Below the pieces are notes generated by a model, which saw nothing but the letters and a program-made list of their open reading frames with translations, was not told the DNA's origin and searched no databases. 64,000 bases of DNA from positions 2,108,001 through 2,172,000 of the forward strand of contig NC_007204.1 of the NCBI RefSeq assembly GCF_000012305.1, in the 5' to 3' direction. Positions within the stretch are counted from its first letter, which is position 1; the number at the start of each line of letters is the position of its first letter. A program made the position numbers and the translations under genes. Of the stretch, positions 16,740 to 26,202 are shown one piece after another. The stretch is from Psychrobacter arcticus 273-4. Lineage in GTDB: Bacteria > Pseudomonadota > Gammaproteobacteria > Pseudomonadales > Moraxellaceae.

Positions 16740-18926
16740 ATGATTCAAAACTTGCCCAAACTCAGTCATCCATTAGTTGATGATGCTCAATATAACCTGC
16801 TGCGTTCAGTAGGTTATCTCACGGGCGCTGAACGCCGTGATATTGTTGATGCCTGTGAGTTCGGTGATGTTGCGCATATTAAAGACAAGCGCAAGTCAGG
16901 GGAGCCTTATATCACGCATCCGATTGCTGTCGCTGAGATACTGGCAGGCTTTCGCTTGGATCGAGATACCATTATTGCTGCAATTTTGCATGATACGGTT
17001 GAAGATACGGAAGTAAGCGACGAGCAGATTGAGACGCGTTATGGCAAAGTGGTTTCTAGACTGGTCGATGGTGTCACCAAATTAAAATCATCCACGCATA
17101 ATAAACAAGAAAATAAAGCAGCGACCTTTCACAAAATCTTGACGGCTACCCTCGCCGATCCGCGGGTATTGATTATCAAGCTGGCTGACCGCTTGCACAA
17201 TATGTCAACACTAGATGCAGTACGTCCTGAAAAACAACGTGCTACCGCGCAAGAGACATTAGACTTTTATGTGCCCTTTGCACGGCTCATGGGTCTTAAC
17301 GACATCGCTGATTATATTGAGGTGCTTTGTTATCGCAACCTTGATTCTGAAATGTATAACAAGATCTCTGATAAACTGCTACAACATGGGCTCGGGCGCA
17401 ATTTTCAGAGAGAAGCCATTCATCGCTACTTAAGTATTGTTCTAAATAATCTAGATCTTGATGGCATGGTTAAAGTCTTAGACAATCGTGTTGTCATCTT
17501 TCGGCAATTTTTCCGTAATCGCGGCGAGATTAATGCGCTACTACGCCATTATGCGTTTGAGATTGTGCTGGATAATATCGAAGCTTGCGACAAACTTGCC
17601 TACTATCTCATTAAAAAATATCAAATTGCTGACAGTCATATCGCGGATAATATTCGCAGACCCTTGCCTGGCGGCAATCAATCGCTTACCCTTATCTATG
17701 AGCGCGACAATGATTTTGTCAAAGTGACGATTTTGACTAAGCAGATGCAAAGTGCGGCAAGGCTTGGGGTCATCGGTGCAGAGCATGCCTCTGATGTCAG
17801 TCAATCAGTCATTCAGGCGTCATTGCGCAATATGAAAGATTTGGTCGATGAGGACTGTTTAAGCGAGGGCAACCCTGACTTTGCCACCGCGGTTTCGACC
17901 ATTAACGAGCTGATGGACTATCTGCATTCCAGCAAAATTATCTGTTACAGCCCGCAAGGTCGTGCTTATGAGTTACCACAAGGAGCGACTGCGCTAGACT
18001 TTGCTTATGCCGTTGGTCCGATGGTTGGCAATGTCGCTGTTGGTGCTAATATCGATAAAAAGCCTGCCAAGCTTGGGACTGTAGTCAAAAATGGACAGTT
18101 GGTAGAAATCGAGGTTAATAGCCATTCTGAGCCAAAAGCAGAATGGCTTGGGTTTGTGGTTACTAATAAAGCCCGTGTAGAGATTTTGCGGTGGTTCAAA
18201 GACTTATCTGTGGCTGATAAGCAGCACCATGGTAGACAAGCACTAGATCGCGCGCTAAAAACTTATCAAAAAAGCTTGGATGACCTAACCGATAGTGACT
18301 GGAAGAATCTAACGGAATGGCGTGGACTGACTGAGAAATCAGCGCTATTTGAGCAAATAAGCTCTGGTACGCTATTGCCGCAACTCGTGGTGACGCGTTT
18401 GTTTAGCGATGAAGTCTGTGATATCCAATCGCAAGAACGTATCGATGATATGACCCAACCGCAGCAGCTGATTGTCAATGCTTCGGGCGTTGAGCTTGAT
18501 TTTGCCAATTGTTGTCACCCGATTTATGGTGATCCTATCGTTGGACATTTATCCCGTCATGGTCTGGTCGTGCATCGACATAAGTGCTTTTCACTAGACG
18601 ATATTCGTAAAGACAATCCCTATCAAGTCATCCAATTACGTTGGCACAATGATAAAGCGATCAAGCAAAGTGACTCAGAAGATCACGGTAATAAAATTCG
18701 TTTTCCTGCTTATTTAAAACTGTCTATAGCAATGAGCGATGAGCAAATCAGTAAAGTTATTTATAATCTACGGCAGTTAAATATAGGGGTTGAAAAGGTC
18801 GACGTACGTGGCAGCGATACCATCATTCATATTGTGGTTCGTAGCCGCAATCACTTAGCCCAAGGTATTCGTGAACTACGCTCGTTACTTGGTTTCCCCA
18901 ATATCATGCGTTTATATCAGCTGTAA
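16740..18926 (+). CDS. spoT: SpoT-type RSH protein, (p)ppGpp hydrolase with degenerate synthetase domain
   Basis: RelA/SpoT homologue of 728 residues. The HD hydrolase domain is intact: H60 in YITHPIAV, HD at 84-85, ED at 88-89 and KLADRLHNM (147-155). The synthetase region (about 230-350) is degenerate. The usual NGYQSLH is GGNQSL (311-316), so the nucleotide-stacking Tyr is missing. The usual EVQIRT is KVTILTK, losing the catalytic Glu, and the Asp of the DIYAFR-type motif is absent (RHYAFEIVL). TGS and ACT domains follow; the TGS motif AVHTDIGH reads AVGPMVGN. I infer a hydrolase-only enzyme, as reported for Acinetobacter SpoT. The stringent synthetase would be a separate RelA outside the window. 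Confidence 0.93.
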   Translation: MIQNLPKLSHPLVDDAQYNLLRSVGYLTGAERRDIVDACEFGDVAHIKDKRKSGEPYITHPIAVAEILAGFRLDRDTIIAAILHDTVEDTEVSDEQIETRYGKVVSRLVDGVTKLKSSTHNKQENKAATFHKILTATLADPRVLIIKLADRLHNMSTLDAVRPEKQRATAQETLDFYVPFARLMGLNDIADYIEVLCYRNLDSEMYNKISDKLLQHGLGRNFQREAIHRYLSIVLNNLDLDGMVKVLDNRVVIFRQFFRNRGEINALLRHYAFEIVLDNIEACDKLAYYLIKKYQIADSHIADNIRRPLPGGNQSLTLIYERDNDFVKVTILTKQMQSAARLGVIGAEHASDVSQSVIQASLRNMKDLVDEDCLSEGNPDFATAVSTINELMDYLHSSKIICYSPQGRAYELPQGATALDFAYAVGPMVGNVAVGANIDKKPAKLGTVVKNGQLVEIEVNSHSEPKAEWLGFVVTNKARVEILRWFKDLSVADKQHHGRQALDRALKTYQKSLDDLTDSDWKNLTEWRGLTEKSALFEQISSGTLLPQLVVTRLFSDEVCDIQSQERIDDMTQPQQLIVNASGVELDFANCCHPIYGDPIVGHLSRHGLVVHRHKCFSLDDIRKDNPYQVIQLRWHNDKAIKQSDSEDHGNKIRFPAYLKLSIAMSDEQISKVIYNLRQLNIGVEKVDVRGSDTIIHIVVRSRNHLAQGIRELRSLLGFPNIMRLYQL

Positions 18927-19082
18927 ATACTTTTATAATACTAATTGTTAAAATCTATGCCTCTTAAAGCATATATCATTTCGAGATTTAGAAAATTTTC
19001 AATCGTGCTAAACACTTCTATTAATTTTTTAGAAAATAGCTTTAGCACATCAAACATCATAAAAATATGATAAGGATATATT

Positions 19083-19463
19083 ATGACCCGTCAAACCATT
19101 CAAACTGATAAAGCACCTGCAGCCGTTGGCACTTACTCGCAAGCGGTAAAAGTTGGCAATACTGTTTATATTTCAGGTCAGTTAGGTTTTGACCCTACAA
19201 CCATGGAACTAAAAGAGGGTTTTGATGCACAAGCAAAACAAGTATTTAAAAACATCAAAGCTATCTGTGAAGCAGCTGGTGGCAGCTTAAACGATGTGGT
19301 GAAATTCAATGTATCGTTAACTGATTTAAATGATTTTGCAGCGTTAAACGAAGTATTCATGGCTAATTTGACTGAACCTTACCCTGCCCGCGCAGCCGTT
19401 CAAGTAGCGGCATTGCCTAAAGGTGGTGTGGTCGAGATTGAGTCTATTCTATATATTGAATAA
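19083..19463 (+). CDS. ridA: RidA family enamine/imine deaminase
   Basis: A 126-residue RidA/YjgF protein that hydrolyses reactive 2-aminoacrylate-type enamines formed by PLP enzymes. It has AAVGTYSQAVKVGNTVYISGQ near the start, a conserved Arg and Glu in YPARAAVQVAALPKGGVVEIE, and full family length. The binding site AAGGATA precedes the ATG. It follows spoT by 156 bases, and a hairpin separates it from priA. Confidence 0.95.
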   Translation: MTRQTIQTDKAPAAVGTYSQAVKVGNTVYISGQLGFDPTTMELKEGFDAQAKQVFKNIKAICEAAGGSLNDVVKFNVSLTDLNDFAALNEVFMANLTEPYPARAAVQVAALPKGGVVEIESILYIE

Positions 19464-19512
19464 GTTTGATATTCAAGAGTGCTTGAATAATAATATTATA
19501 TATTGAATCACC

Positions 19513-19539
19513 ATAAGCTTAGCCTCATGCTAAGCTTAT
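19513..19539 (+). terminator. Hairpin after ridA, weak terminator
   Basis: An 11-bp perfect stem (ATAAGCTTAGC with GCTAAGCTTAT) with loop CTCAT, but only a poor T tract after it. It lies between ridA and priA. Confidence 0.55.
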
Positions 19540-19598
19540 TCGTCTTTGCCTCTTTATTCTCATTTCACATTAACCTAATCATATTGCGAAGCCTTTTT

Positions 19599-21896
19599 AT
19601 GTTGGTACAAGTTGCTCTGCCCGTGCCCCTTTATCGGGTGTTTGACTATAGCCTACCGGCAGATATGAGTGCTTTGCCAAATACTACTTCAACACAAATA
19701 CCGCAAATTGGCAGTCGTGTTGAAGTATCATTTGGTCGTCAGACCTTAATTGGTATCGTAGTTACTCATATTGCTCAAGCGGACAGCAGCGTACCACTTC
19801 ATAAGCTTAAACCCCTTAATAAGTGCTTAGATGCTGAGCCGATTTTAGATGACAGCATGTTGAAACTCGCCTATTGGCTTGCTCGTTATTATCATTATCC
19901 GCTTGGTGAGGTATTGGCAGTCATCTTGCCCACGTTGGTTCGTCAAGGTAGACCGCTAGATTTACTCATTACTCATTGGCGAATTTTACCGCATATCACT
20001 GACGATGATTTTCGTGCCAACGCCAAAAAACAAAAGCAGCAGTTTGATATGCTAAAGCTATATGGCGAGCGTGGCGCTAGTGAAGATGTACTATTATTAG
20101 AAGGTATGGAGCGATCTTTTCTAAAAACGCTGGAAGACAAAGGTCTTATTGAGCGCTATATTCAACCAAAACAAGCAGCCGCTCCTGTCAAATTGGCAAA
20201 AATGCCGCTTGATCTCAATGATGAACAACAGATTGCTGTTACAGCGATTGTTGCTGCGCATGAAGCCAAACGCTACACAGGCTTTTTATTAAATGGTATT
20301 ACGGGTAGTGGCAAGACTGAAGTCTATCTACAAGCTATGCAGGCAGTATTAGAGGCTGGCAAGCAAGTTTTAATTTTAGTGCCTGAGATTGGACTAACAC
20401 CGCAGACGCGCGCACGTTTTGCCAGTCGCTTTGCTGCGCATATCGTCTTGCTACATTCAGGTATCAATAACACCCACCGCCTACAAGGATGGCAAGATTG
20501 TCGTACCGGTCATGCACAAATCATCATCGGTACGCGCTCAGCAGTACTATATCCGTTTGCAGATTTAGGGCTTATCGTCGTTGATGAAGCGCATGATGGC
20601 TCCTATAAACAGCAGGATACACTACGTTATCATGCCGCTGATGTCGCACTATATCGCGGACTACAAGCCAAGATACCCGTCGTACTTGGTACGGCTACCC
20701 CTTCTCTTGAATATCTAAAATTGGTCGATGAGGGAAAATTAGTAGAGTACCTATTACTGACACGTCCTGGCAATGCTAAGCCTGCGCCCATGCAGCTCAT
20801 TGATGCACGCCTGCAAAGCACCCATCAGCAAACGCAAGATGATGGCGCGCGCTATGATACTGGACTGACGGATGTATTAATCGGTGCGATACAGCAAACG
20901 CTAGAGGCTGGCGATCAGGTATTAATCTTCTTAAACCGTCGCGGCTATGCGCCTGTTTTATTATGCGAGGCTTGTGGTTGGCAAGCAGATTGTCCGCGTT
21001 GTGATGCGCATTTAACGGTTCATTATAATAGCCAAGCCCAGCGTAGCAATTATTCAAGCAACTCTTATTTAAAATGCCATCATTGCGACTGGCAAGCCTA
21101 TATTCCTACTGTGTGCCCTGATTGCGCGAGCCAAAACCTAGATACCAAAGGTATGGGAACAACAAGGCTAAGCGAAAATTTGCATGCTATCTTTGCTAAT
21201 CCACAAACCAGTAAAGCGCTTTATCCCATTATTCAGATCGATCGTGATACCACAAGGCGTAAAGACAGCTGGGAAAATATCTATCAGCGTATCAATGAAG
21301 GCAAACCTGCCATATTGGTCGGTACGCAAATGGTTGCCAAAGGTCATCATTTTCCCAATGTCACGCTCGTGTGCTTACCCAATGCTGATCGCGGTTTTTT
21401 GTCCGCAGACTTTCGCTCGCCAGAGCATACCGCGCAACTGATGATTCAAGTAGCAGGGCGTGCAGGACGCGGTGATAAAGCCGGACGGGTATTGATTCAA
21501 ACGTTACAACCAGACAATTCGTTATTATTAAAATTGGTGAAAGATGGTTACTTGTCATTTGCTCGCGAACTACTGCAAGAGCGTAAAATGATGGGACTGC
21601 CGCCGCATAGCCACGCGGCGCTGATACGCTGTGAAGGTAAAACCCTCGCCGCCACTACGCAAGTGCTCAAAGATGCCATTGCTAATTTACCGAATGGACA
21701 TAATCTGGCCATTCTTGGTCCTATCGATGCACCCATGAGTAAAAAGAACAGCCGCTATCATTCGCAGCTGTTGCTTTTAGCCAAAGATCGACGACAATTG
21801 CACCATGTACTCAGCCAGTGGTGGCAACCTGTGCTTGCACTGCCAAGCGCTAAGTATCTAAAACTTACTTTAGACATCGATCCTGTCGGCTGGTAG
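19599..21896 (+). CDS. priA: Primosomal replication restart helicase PriA
   Basis: 3'-5' DNA helicase that restarts stalled replication forks. The 765-residue product starts MLVQVALPVPLYRVFDYSLP (DNA-binding domain). It has Walker A GITGSGKTEVYLQ, the DEAH box VVDEAHDGSYKQQDTLRYHA, paired-cysteine zinc motifs (CEACGWQADCPRCDAH and CHHCDWQAYIPTVCPDC) and the helicase motif GTQMVAKGHHFPNVTLV. I chose the internal ATG at 19599, which is where family similarity begins; the in-frame extension to 19503 would include the upstream hairpin. The TAG stop lies in the terminal sequence of repeat copy C. Confidence 0.96.
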   Translation: MLVQVALPVPLYRVFDYSLPADMSALPNTTSTQIPQIGSRVEVSFGRQTLIGIVVTHIAQADSSVPLHKLKPLNKCLDAEPILDDSMLKLAYWLARYYHYPLGEVLAVILPTLVRQGRPLDLLITHWRILPHITDDDFRANAKKQKQQFDMLKLYGERGASEDVLLLEGMERSFLKTLEDKGLIERYIQPKQAAAPVKLAKMPLDLNDEQQIAVTAIVAAHEAKRYTGFLLNGITGSGKTEVYLQAMQAVLEAGKQVLILVPEIGLTPQTRARFASRFAAHIVLLHSGINNTHRLQGWQDCRTGHAQIIIGTRSAVLYPFADLGLIVVDEAHDGSYKQQDTLRYHAADVALYRGLQAKIPVVLGTATPSLEYLKLVDEGKLVEYLLLTRPGNAKPAPMQLIDARLQSTHQQTQDDGARYDTGLTDVLIGAIQQTLEAGDQVLIFLNRRGYAPVLLCEACGWQADCPRCDAHLTVHYNSQAQRSNYSSNSYLKCHHCDWQAYIPTVCPDCASQNLDTKGMGTTRLSENLHAIFANPQTSKALYPIIQIDRDTTRRKDSWENIYQRINEGKPAILVGTQMVAKGHHFPNVTLVCLPNADRGFLSADFRSPEHTAQLMIQVAGRAGRGDKAGRVLIQTLQPDNSLLLKLVKDGYLSFARELLQERKMMGLPPHSHAALIRCEGKTLAATTQVLKDAIANLPNGHNLAILGPIDAPMSKKNSRYHSQLLLLAKDRRQLHHVLSQWWQPVLALPSAKYLKLTLDIDPVGW

Positions 21897-22029
21897 TTGA
21901 AATACTTTAAAGTCGCTACAGTACTACTGGTGTAAATTTTTTGCAGCCTCTGTCTGCGTAGGCACAGCAAGCAAGAAAAATTTGCACCAGTAGTACCTGT
22001 TGTATCGATATTACTTTTCACCGACTATA
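21894..22029 (+). repeat. MITE-like hairpin repeat, subfamily 1, copy C
   Basis: About 136 bp, from TAGTTGAAATACTTTAAAG to CACCGACTATAC, forward orientation. Its first three bases are the priA stop codon, and it lacks the usual first two or three terminal bases (TA). Confidence 0.88.
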
Positions 22030-22196
22030 CATCAAATACCTTTACCCTTAATAAATTTATGTCACACTGATTTTTATCAATGTAATTGCATGTTAAAAAT
22101 AATGATAAATTTAGCCTCGCTGTCATATTTTTAATATAAATTCTGTATACTAAAAACTGAAACGCCCAATTTATCACTAATGGATGACCTTCTGCT
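21897..22196. other. Intergenic region priA / unknown gene
   Basis: The 300 bases consist of repeat copy C and an AT-rich stretch (22030-22196). The latter should hold the promoter of the next gene; none stands out clearly. Confidence 0.5.
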
Positions 22197-22901
22197 ATGT
22201 CTAGACGCTCGGCGCCATTTGTCGCCCCAAGCTATATCGATGACCCGATTTCAAAGGACGGCAAAAAACACGCCAAAGTTTTATTATCGACGCTGCAAGA
22301 AGATATTGCTAGCTTTCGAGAGGCGCAGTTTCCGCCTGATATTTTACGTCAAATTCGTGACATGCCTATTTATGAAGGTAACTTAGCAGAAGTCCAAGCC
22401 TATCAGCAACGTTGGCACAATTTACTTGAGCGCGCCATGGCTTTTTATCCTGCTGCCAATCTACCGCCTGACTATTTGCCACTGCCTGCCAGCCTTGAGA
22501 TACCGCAGTTTATCTATCATGTGCAGCGCCTACATCTGACCAAAACCCGCGCCAAAGAATCCAAAAGCTTCGGCTCGGTCGGTGCACTTACGGATAAATG
22601 CGGCGATTATAGTGCTGATGACATTGCACGTATGACAGCCGCATTTGATAATGATGAGGACACGCGTTTGGTCGCTCACCGTGAGTTTATTGATTTGCGT
22701 GCTTATGTATTTTGCCGAAATAATAAGGGTGAGATGCTGGAGCCTGAACGGATACGATTTTATCGCACTGGTCTCATCGTTCACGCCCTACCCGATTTTA
22801 AAATCGTAGACAGTCGGCAGACACCGCGTAAGCGCCGTAACGATGCTTATAACAATCCGCTGGCAGATAATGGCATATGGAAGATTTATCGTAAAAAATA
22901 A
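22197..22901 (+). CDS. Hypothetical protein, 234 aa
   Basis: I do not recognise this protein. It is soluble, basic at its C-terminus (RQTPRKRRNDAYNNPLADNGIWKIYRKK), and has no signal peptide or membrane segment. The middle contains LPLPASLEIPQFIYHVQRLHLTKTRAKESKSFGSVGALTDKCGDYS and later RVHREFIDL-like charged stretches. No catalytic pattern stands out. Codon use looks like that of the neighbours. It precedes the antiporter gene by 74 bases, and both could be one transcript. Confidence 0.72.
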   Translation: MSRRSAPFVAPSYIDDPISKDGKKHAKVLLSTLQEDIASFREAQFPPDILRQIRDMPIYEGNLAEVQAYQQRWHNLLERAMAFYPAANLPPDYLPLPASLEIPQFIYHVQRLHLTKTRAKESKSFGSVGALTDKCGDYSADDIARMTAAFDNDEDTRLVAHREFIDLRAYVFCRNNKGEMLEPERIRFYRTGLIVHALPDFKIVDSRQTPRKRRNDAYNNPLADNGIWKIYRKK

Positions 22902-22975
22902 TCATTATGAAATTGTTTTGTATTTTTAATACTGCTGTTGTACTGCCCATTTATTATCATTGCTAAGGATTCCAG

Positions 22976-24862
22976 ATGTTCGCTGCCGCCGCCGGCTCAC
23001 CAAATTTGATGTTACAAGCGACAATTTTCTTGGGAGCAGCCCTGCTCTTTGTACCCCTTGGTAAACGTTTTGGTATTGCGACGGTTTTAGGTTATCTCAT
23101 CACAGGATTGATACTGGGTCCAAGTGTGCTGGACGTGGCAGGCGATGCTGAGAGCTTATTGCATTTTTCTGAGTTTGGCGTGGTGATGCTGCTATTCATT
23201 ATCGGGCTTGAGCTGCAGCCATCAAGGCTCTGGGCACTCAGGCGCTCAATATTCGTCCTTGGCGGTTTGCAAGTTGGTCTGACTGGTGTCTTATTGATGG
23301 GGCTGTTACATCAGATTTTTGGCTTGCAGCTCGATACCGCTTTTATCGTTGGCTTCGGTCTTGCGCTCTCATCCACTGCCTTTGTTCTGCAAATCCTGAC
23401 TGAAAAACAGCAGCTGTCGAGCACTCATGGCCGCGAAGCCTTTACGATTTTATTATTCCAAGACATTGCGGTTATCCCTTTATTAGCGGTCATTCCATTT
23501 TTATCAGGGGTGCGTGAACAAAGCTATGATTTGATTTATTTTGGTAAAGTTTTTGCGGTTTTTGCTGGGCTTATTTTTGCCAGTCGCTATGTCGTTCGTC
23601 CATTTTTTAAATTTGTCGCCTCAAGTGGCGCGTCCGAATTACTAACGGCAGTGGCGCTATTTATCGTGATGGGCGTGTCGATTTTGATGGGTCAAATCGG
23701 TCTTTCAATGGCGTTGGGTGCATTTTTAACCGGCGTATTGTTGGCGGATTCTGAATATCGCCATGAGCTTGAAGCCAGTATTGAGCCTTTTAAAGGGCTA
23801 CTTTTAGGTCTGTTTTTTATGTCGGTCGGTATGCTGACCGATGTGAATTTGATATTAGCAAAGCCCATCTTTATCATCGGCTGTGCGATGGCATTGATGT
23901 TTATCAAGTTCGGGGTAATTACAGCGATTGCAAAACTCTTTGGTAATCGTTGGCCGACCAGTATCAGGTTGGGAGTGACACTGGCCCAAGGTGGTGAGTT
24001 TGCTTTTGTCTTGTTCAGTGTGGCAAGCGCCCAAAATGTCTTACAACCTGAACTTGCCAATACGCTAAACCTGATCGTCACCATCTCTATGGCACTCACT
24101 CCTTTGGCGTTCTTATTGTTAGAAAAAGTCGGCGAGCCATTATTTGCCAAAAGCAAACCAAGTCGCGAATACGATACGATTCCAGACCACGAGCATCAGG
24201 TGATTATTGCTGGCTTTGGGCGAGTCGGTCAGATTATCGGTCGTGTGCTACGTATGCATAATATTGAGTTTACCGCGATTGAACGCTCAGCAAACCGCGT
24301 TGACTTTGTCCGTAAATTCGGTAACCAAGTCTATTATGGTGATCCAAAAAACCCTGAAATCCTACGTGCAGCAGGTATCAAAAAAGCACGGATCTTTATC
24401 CTTGCCATCGATGATTTAGAACGCTCTATCACCACGGCTCAGTATTTACGTAAAAACTATCCAGATTTGATTATCTTGGCACGGGCACGTGATCGTCAGC
24501 ATTACTACCGATTACGTGAGGTTGGGGTTCGTCACATTTGGCGTGAGACCTATTTGTCATCGCTAGATATGTCGCGGGAATCGTTACAACTGCTCGGTAT
24601 CTCAGCAGAAAAAGCACGTGAAACGGTACAAACCTTCCGTGATTACGATGATGATTTGATTGAACGCCAACAAGCCATTTATGATGATGAGGCCAGTATG
24701 ATTGAATCGGCTCAATCAGCAATGGCAGAGCTTGAAAGCTTATTTGATGAAGATATTGGCAAAGCTCGTAAAATGGACTTGAGCGATTTTTATGAAGTGC
24801 TAAAAAGTCAAGCCATACCAGTCGATGATGAAAATAATAGTACGACTGAGTCTAAACATTAA
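22976..24862 (+). CDS. KefB/KefC-type monovalent cation:proton antiporter (CPA2)
   Basis: A 628-residue inner-membrane antiporter with about 12 transmembrane segments (residues 5-390) and a C-terminal regulatory region. Marks include LLFIIGLELQPSRLWALRRSIF, GFGLALSSTAFVLQIL, FQDIAVIPLLAVIP and LAQGGEFAFVLF. The cytosolic TrkA-N/RCK nucleotide-binding domain begins VIIAGFGRVGQIIGRVL, with the acidic partner FTAIERS. The family exchanges potassium for protons and in E. coli is gated by glutathione adducts. The binding site AAGGATT precedes the start. The final 60 residues are acidic and probably disordered. Confidence 0.93.
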   Translation: MFAAAAGSPNLMLQATIFLGAALLFVPLGKRFGIATVLGYLITGLILGPSVLDVAGDAESLLHFSEFGVVMLLFIIGLELQPSRLWALRRSIFVLGGLQVGLTGVLLMGLLHQIFGLQLDTAFIVGFGLALSSTAFVLQILTEKQQLSSTHGREAFTILLFQDIAVIPLLAVIPFLSGVREQSYDLIYFGKVFAVFAGLIFASRYVVRPFFKFVASSGASELLTAVALFIVMGVSILMGQIGLSMALGAFLTGVLLADSEYRHELEASIEPFKGLLLGLFFMSVGMLTDVNLILAKPIFIIGCAMALMFIKFGVITAIAKLFGNRWPTSIRLGVTLAQGGEFAFVLFSVASAQNVLQPELANTLNLIVTISMALTPLAFLLLEKVGEPLFAKSKPSREYDTIPDHEHQVIIAGFGRVGQIIGRVLRMHNIEFTAIERSANRVDFVRKFGNQVYYGDPKNPEILRAAGIKKARIFILAIDDLERSITTAQYLRKNYPDLIILARARDRQHYYRLREVGVRHIWRETYLSSLDMSRESLQLLGISAEKARETVQTFRDYDDDLIERQQAIYDDEASMIESAQSAMAELESLFDEDIGKARKMDLSDFYEVLKSQAIPVDDENNSTTESKH

Positions 24863-24865
24863 TGT

Positions 24866-25006
24866 ATCTATCGTTGAAATACTTTAAAGTCGCTACCGTA
24901 TTGCTGGTGTAAATTTTTTGCAGCCTCTGTCTGCGTAGGCACAGCAAGCAAGAAAAATTTGCACCAGTAGTAGGTGTTGTATCGATATTACTTTTCACCG
25001 ACTATA
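24866..25006 (+). repeat. MITE-like hairpin repeat, subfamily 1, copy D
   Basis: About 140 bp beginning TATCGTTGAAATAC (one mismatch to the usual TATAGTTG) and ending CACCGACTATA, forward orientation. It starts about four bases after the antiporter stop, between two convergent genes. Confidence 0.9.
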
Positions 25007-25051
25007 TTGTAAAAACCCTGGTCAGAATGAATTCTTAATCCTTGTAGCCAC

Positions 25052-25981
25052 CTAATTAGGGCTACAATTTTCCGGTGCTTGTTTTTTATTGAGTGAGCTT
25101 ATGCAGTTCCAATCATCACTGTTTGGCAGATGATAAAAGACCAGTGTTTGAGCATTGAGGTAGCGTATAGGGAACTTAACATTTTGAATGGTCGCAATCA
25201 CTGCGCAATCGGTTTCTGCAACACCAGCTGCGCTACGATCGATCTCAATACGCACTTGTTCAGTGCCGCTATCGACAGGCAGGACCAGCGGACATTGTCC
25301 TGTCTGCCGATACGCTAGCGCCACATGGTTTTGCGTGGTTTTGACGGTATCATAAGCATCAAACAGTACCTCATTTTCTTTTGGTTTGGCAATAATGGGT
25401 AAAAACTGCACTTTGATTACCATTAATGTAAAGGCAAAAAATGCAAAACCCCACCCCAACCCAAATAAGCTCACCCCACCCTCTTGGCGCAAATGCGTTT
25501 GTTGCAAGCGCTCATCTTGTGGATAGTCATTAATCGCGTCGGCAATCTCACGCCGCGCCATCCGGTAGTAATAAGCGTCCGTCCAGCGTGCTACCATAAA
25601 AGACCAAAACAACCAAATCAGCGCGGCAATACCAACGCGTATCAGCATCTGATAAGCATGGTCAATATAAGGCATTGCTAAGAATTCAACCGCTACCAAG
25701 ACCAGCGCGACATTAAGCTGAATAAAAGACCATCCTGCCACGCTGTAGACGAGTGCATCCATATAACGCTTACGATAGAGCAGCCATGGAAAGGTCACAA
25801 AAAATGCTGCCCAATGCCATTTTGGCGACAGATAGCCTTGCTCATCAAATTGCTCAAAACGTTTCAGATAGTAGCGCTGGCTACGATGGCCGATAAACCA
25901 TTTATCCAACTGCGTGCGTCTGGCAGGGCTCAGTTTTTCTTGATAAAAAGGGGGCGGCGAATCCGTCTCAATAAATAACAT
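25052..25981 (-). CDS. DUF2628-like membrane protein, 309 aa
   Basis: A membrane protein of unknown role. The N-terminal cytosolic part has RYYLKRFEQFDEQGYLSPKWHWAAFFVTFPWLLYRKRYMDAL, resembling DUF2628 proteins (a Trp-Asn/His-Trp-Ala-Ala stretch before a membrane segment and Tyr-Arg-Lys). Transmembrane segments lie at about 62-78, 82-102, 125-146 and 185-205. The C-terminal 100 residues are soluble and end with three cysteines (WNCISSLNKKQAPENCSPN, plus one earlier), perhaps an extracytoplasmic domain. It is convergent with the antiporter gene. The DUF link is from memory of the pattern. Confidence 0.68.
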   Translation of the reverse strand: MLFIETDSPPPFYQEKLSPARRTQLDKWFIGHRSQRYYLKRFEQFDEQGYLSPKWHWAAFFVTFPWLLYRKRYMDALVYSVAGWSFIQLNVALVLVAVEFLAMPYIDHAYQMLIRVGIAALIWLFWSFMVARWTDAYYYRMARREIADAINDYPQDERLQQTHLRQEGGVSLFGLGWGFAFFAFTLMVIKVQFLPIIAKPKENEVLFDAYDTVKTTQNHVALAYRQTGQCPLVLPVDSGTEQVRIEIDRSAAGVAETDCAVIATIQNVKFPIRYLNAQTLVFYHLPNSDDWNCISSLNKKQAPENCSPN

Positions 25982-26202
25982 GATGATGAGCCTTACATGC
26001 GATTAAGAAAATATTTAACTTAGCTATCCTGATTATATGATAACGCTAACAGCCCCAAATAGGACAGCGAAACGACATAAAAACTCCACCATTAAACTTA
26101 TTAACACGCTAGAATTATTAAAAAAGTATTGTTCATTCACAGCCGTATAGATTTCACTTATAATAAGCACACACCACCCATTTATTAAGCCTTGTTAATC
26201 CT

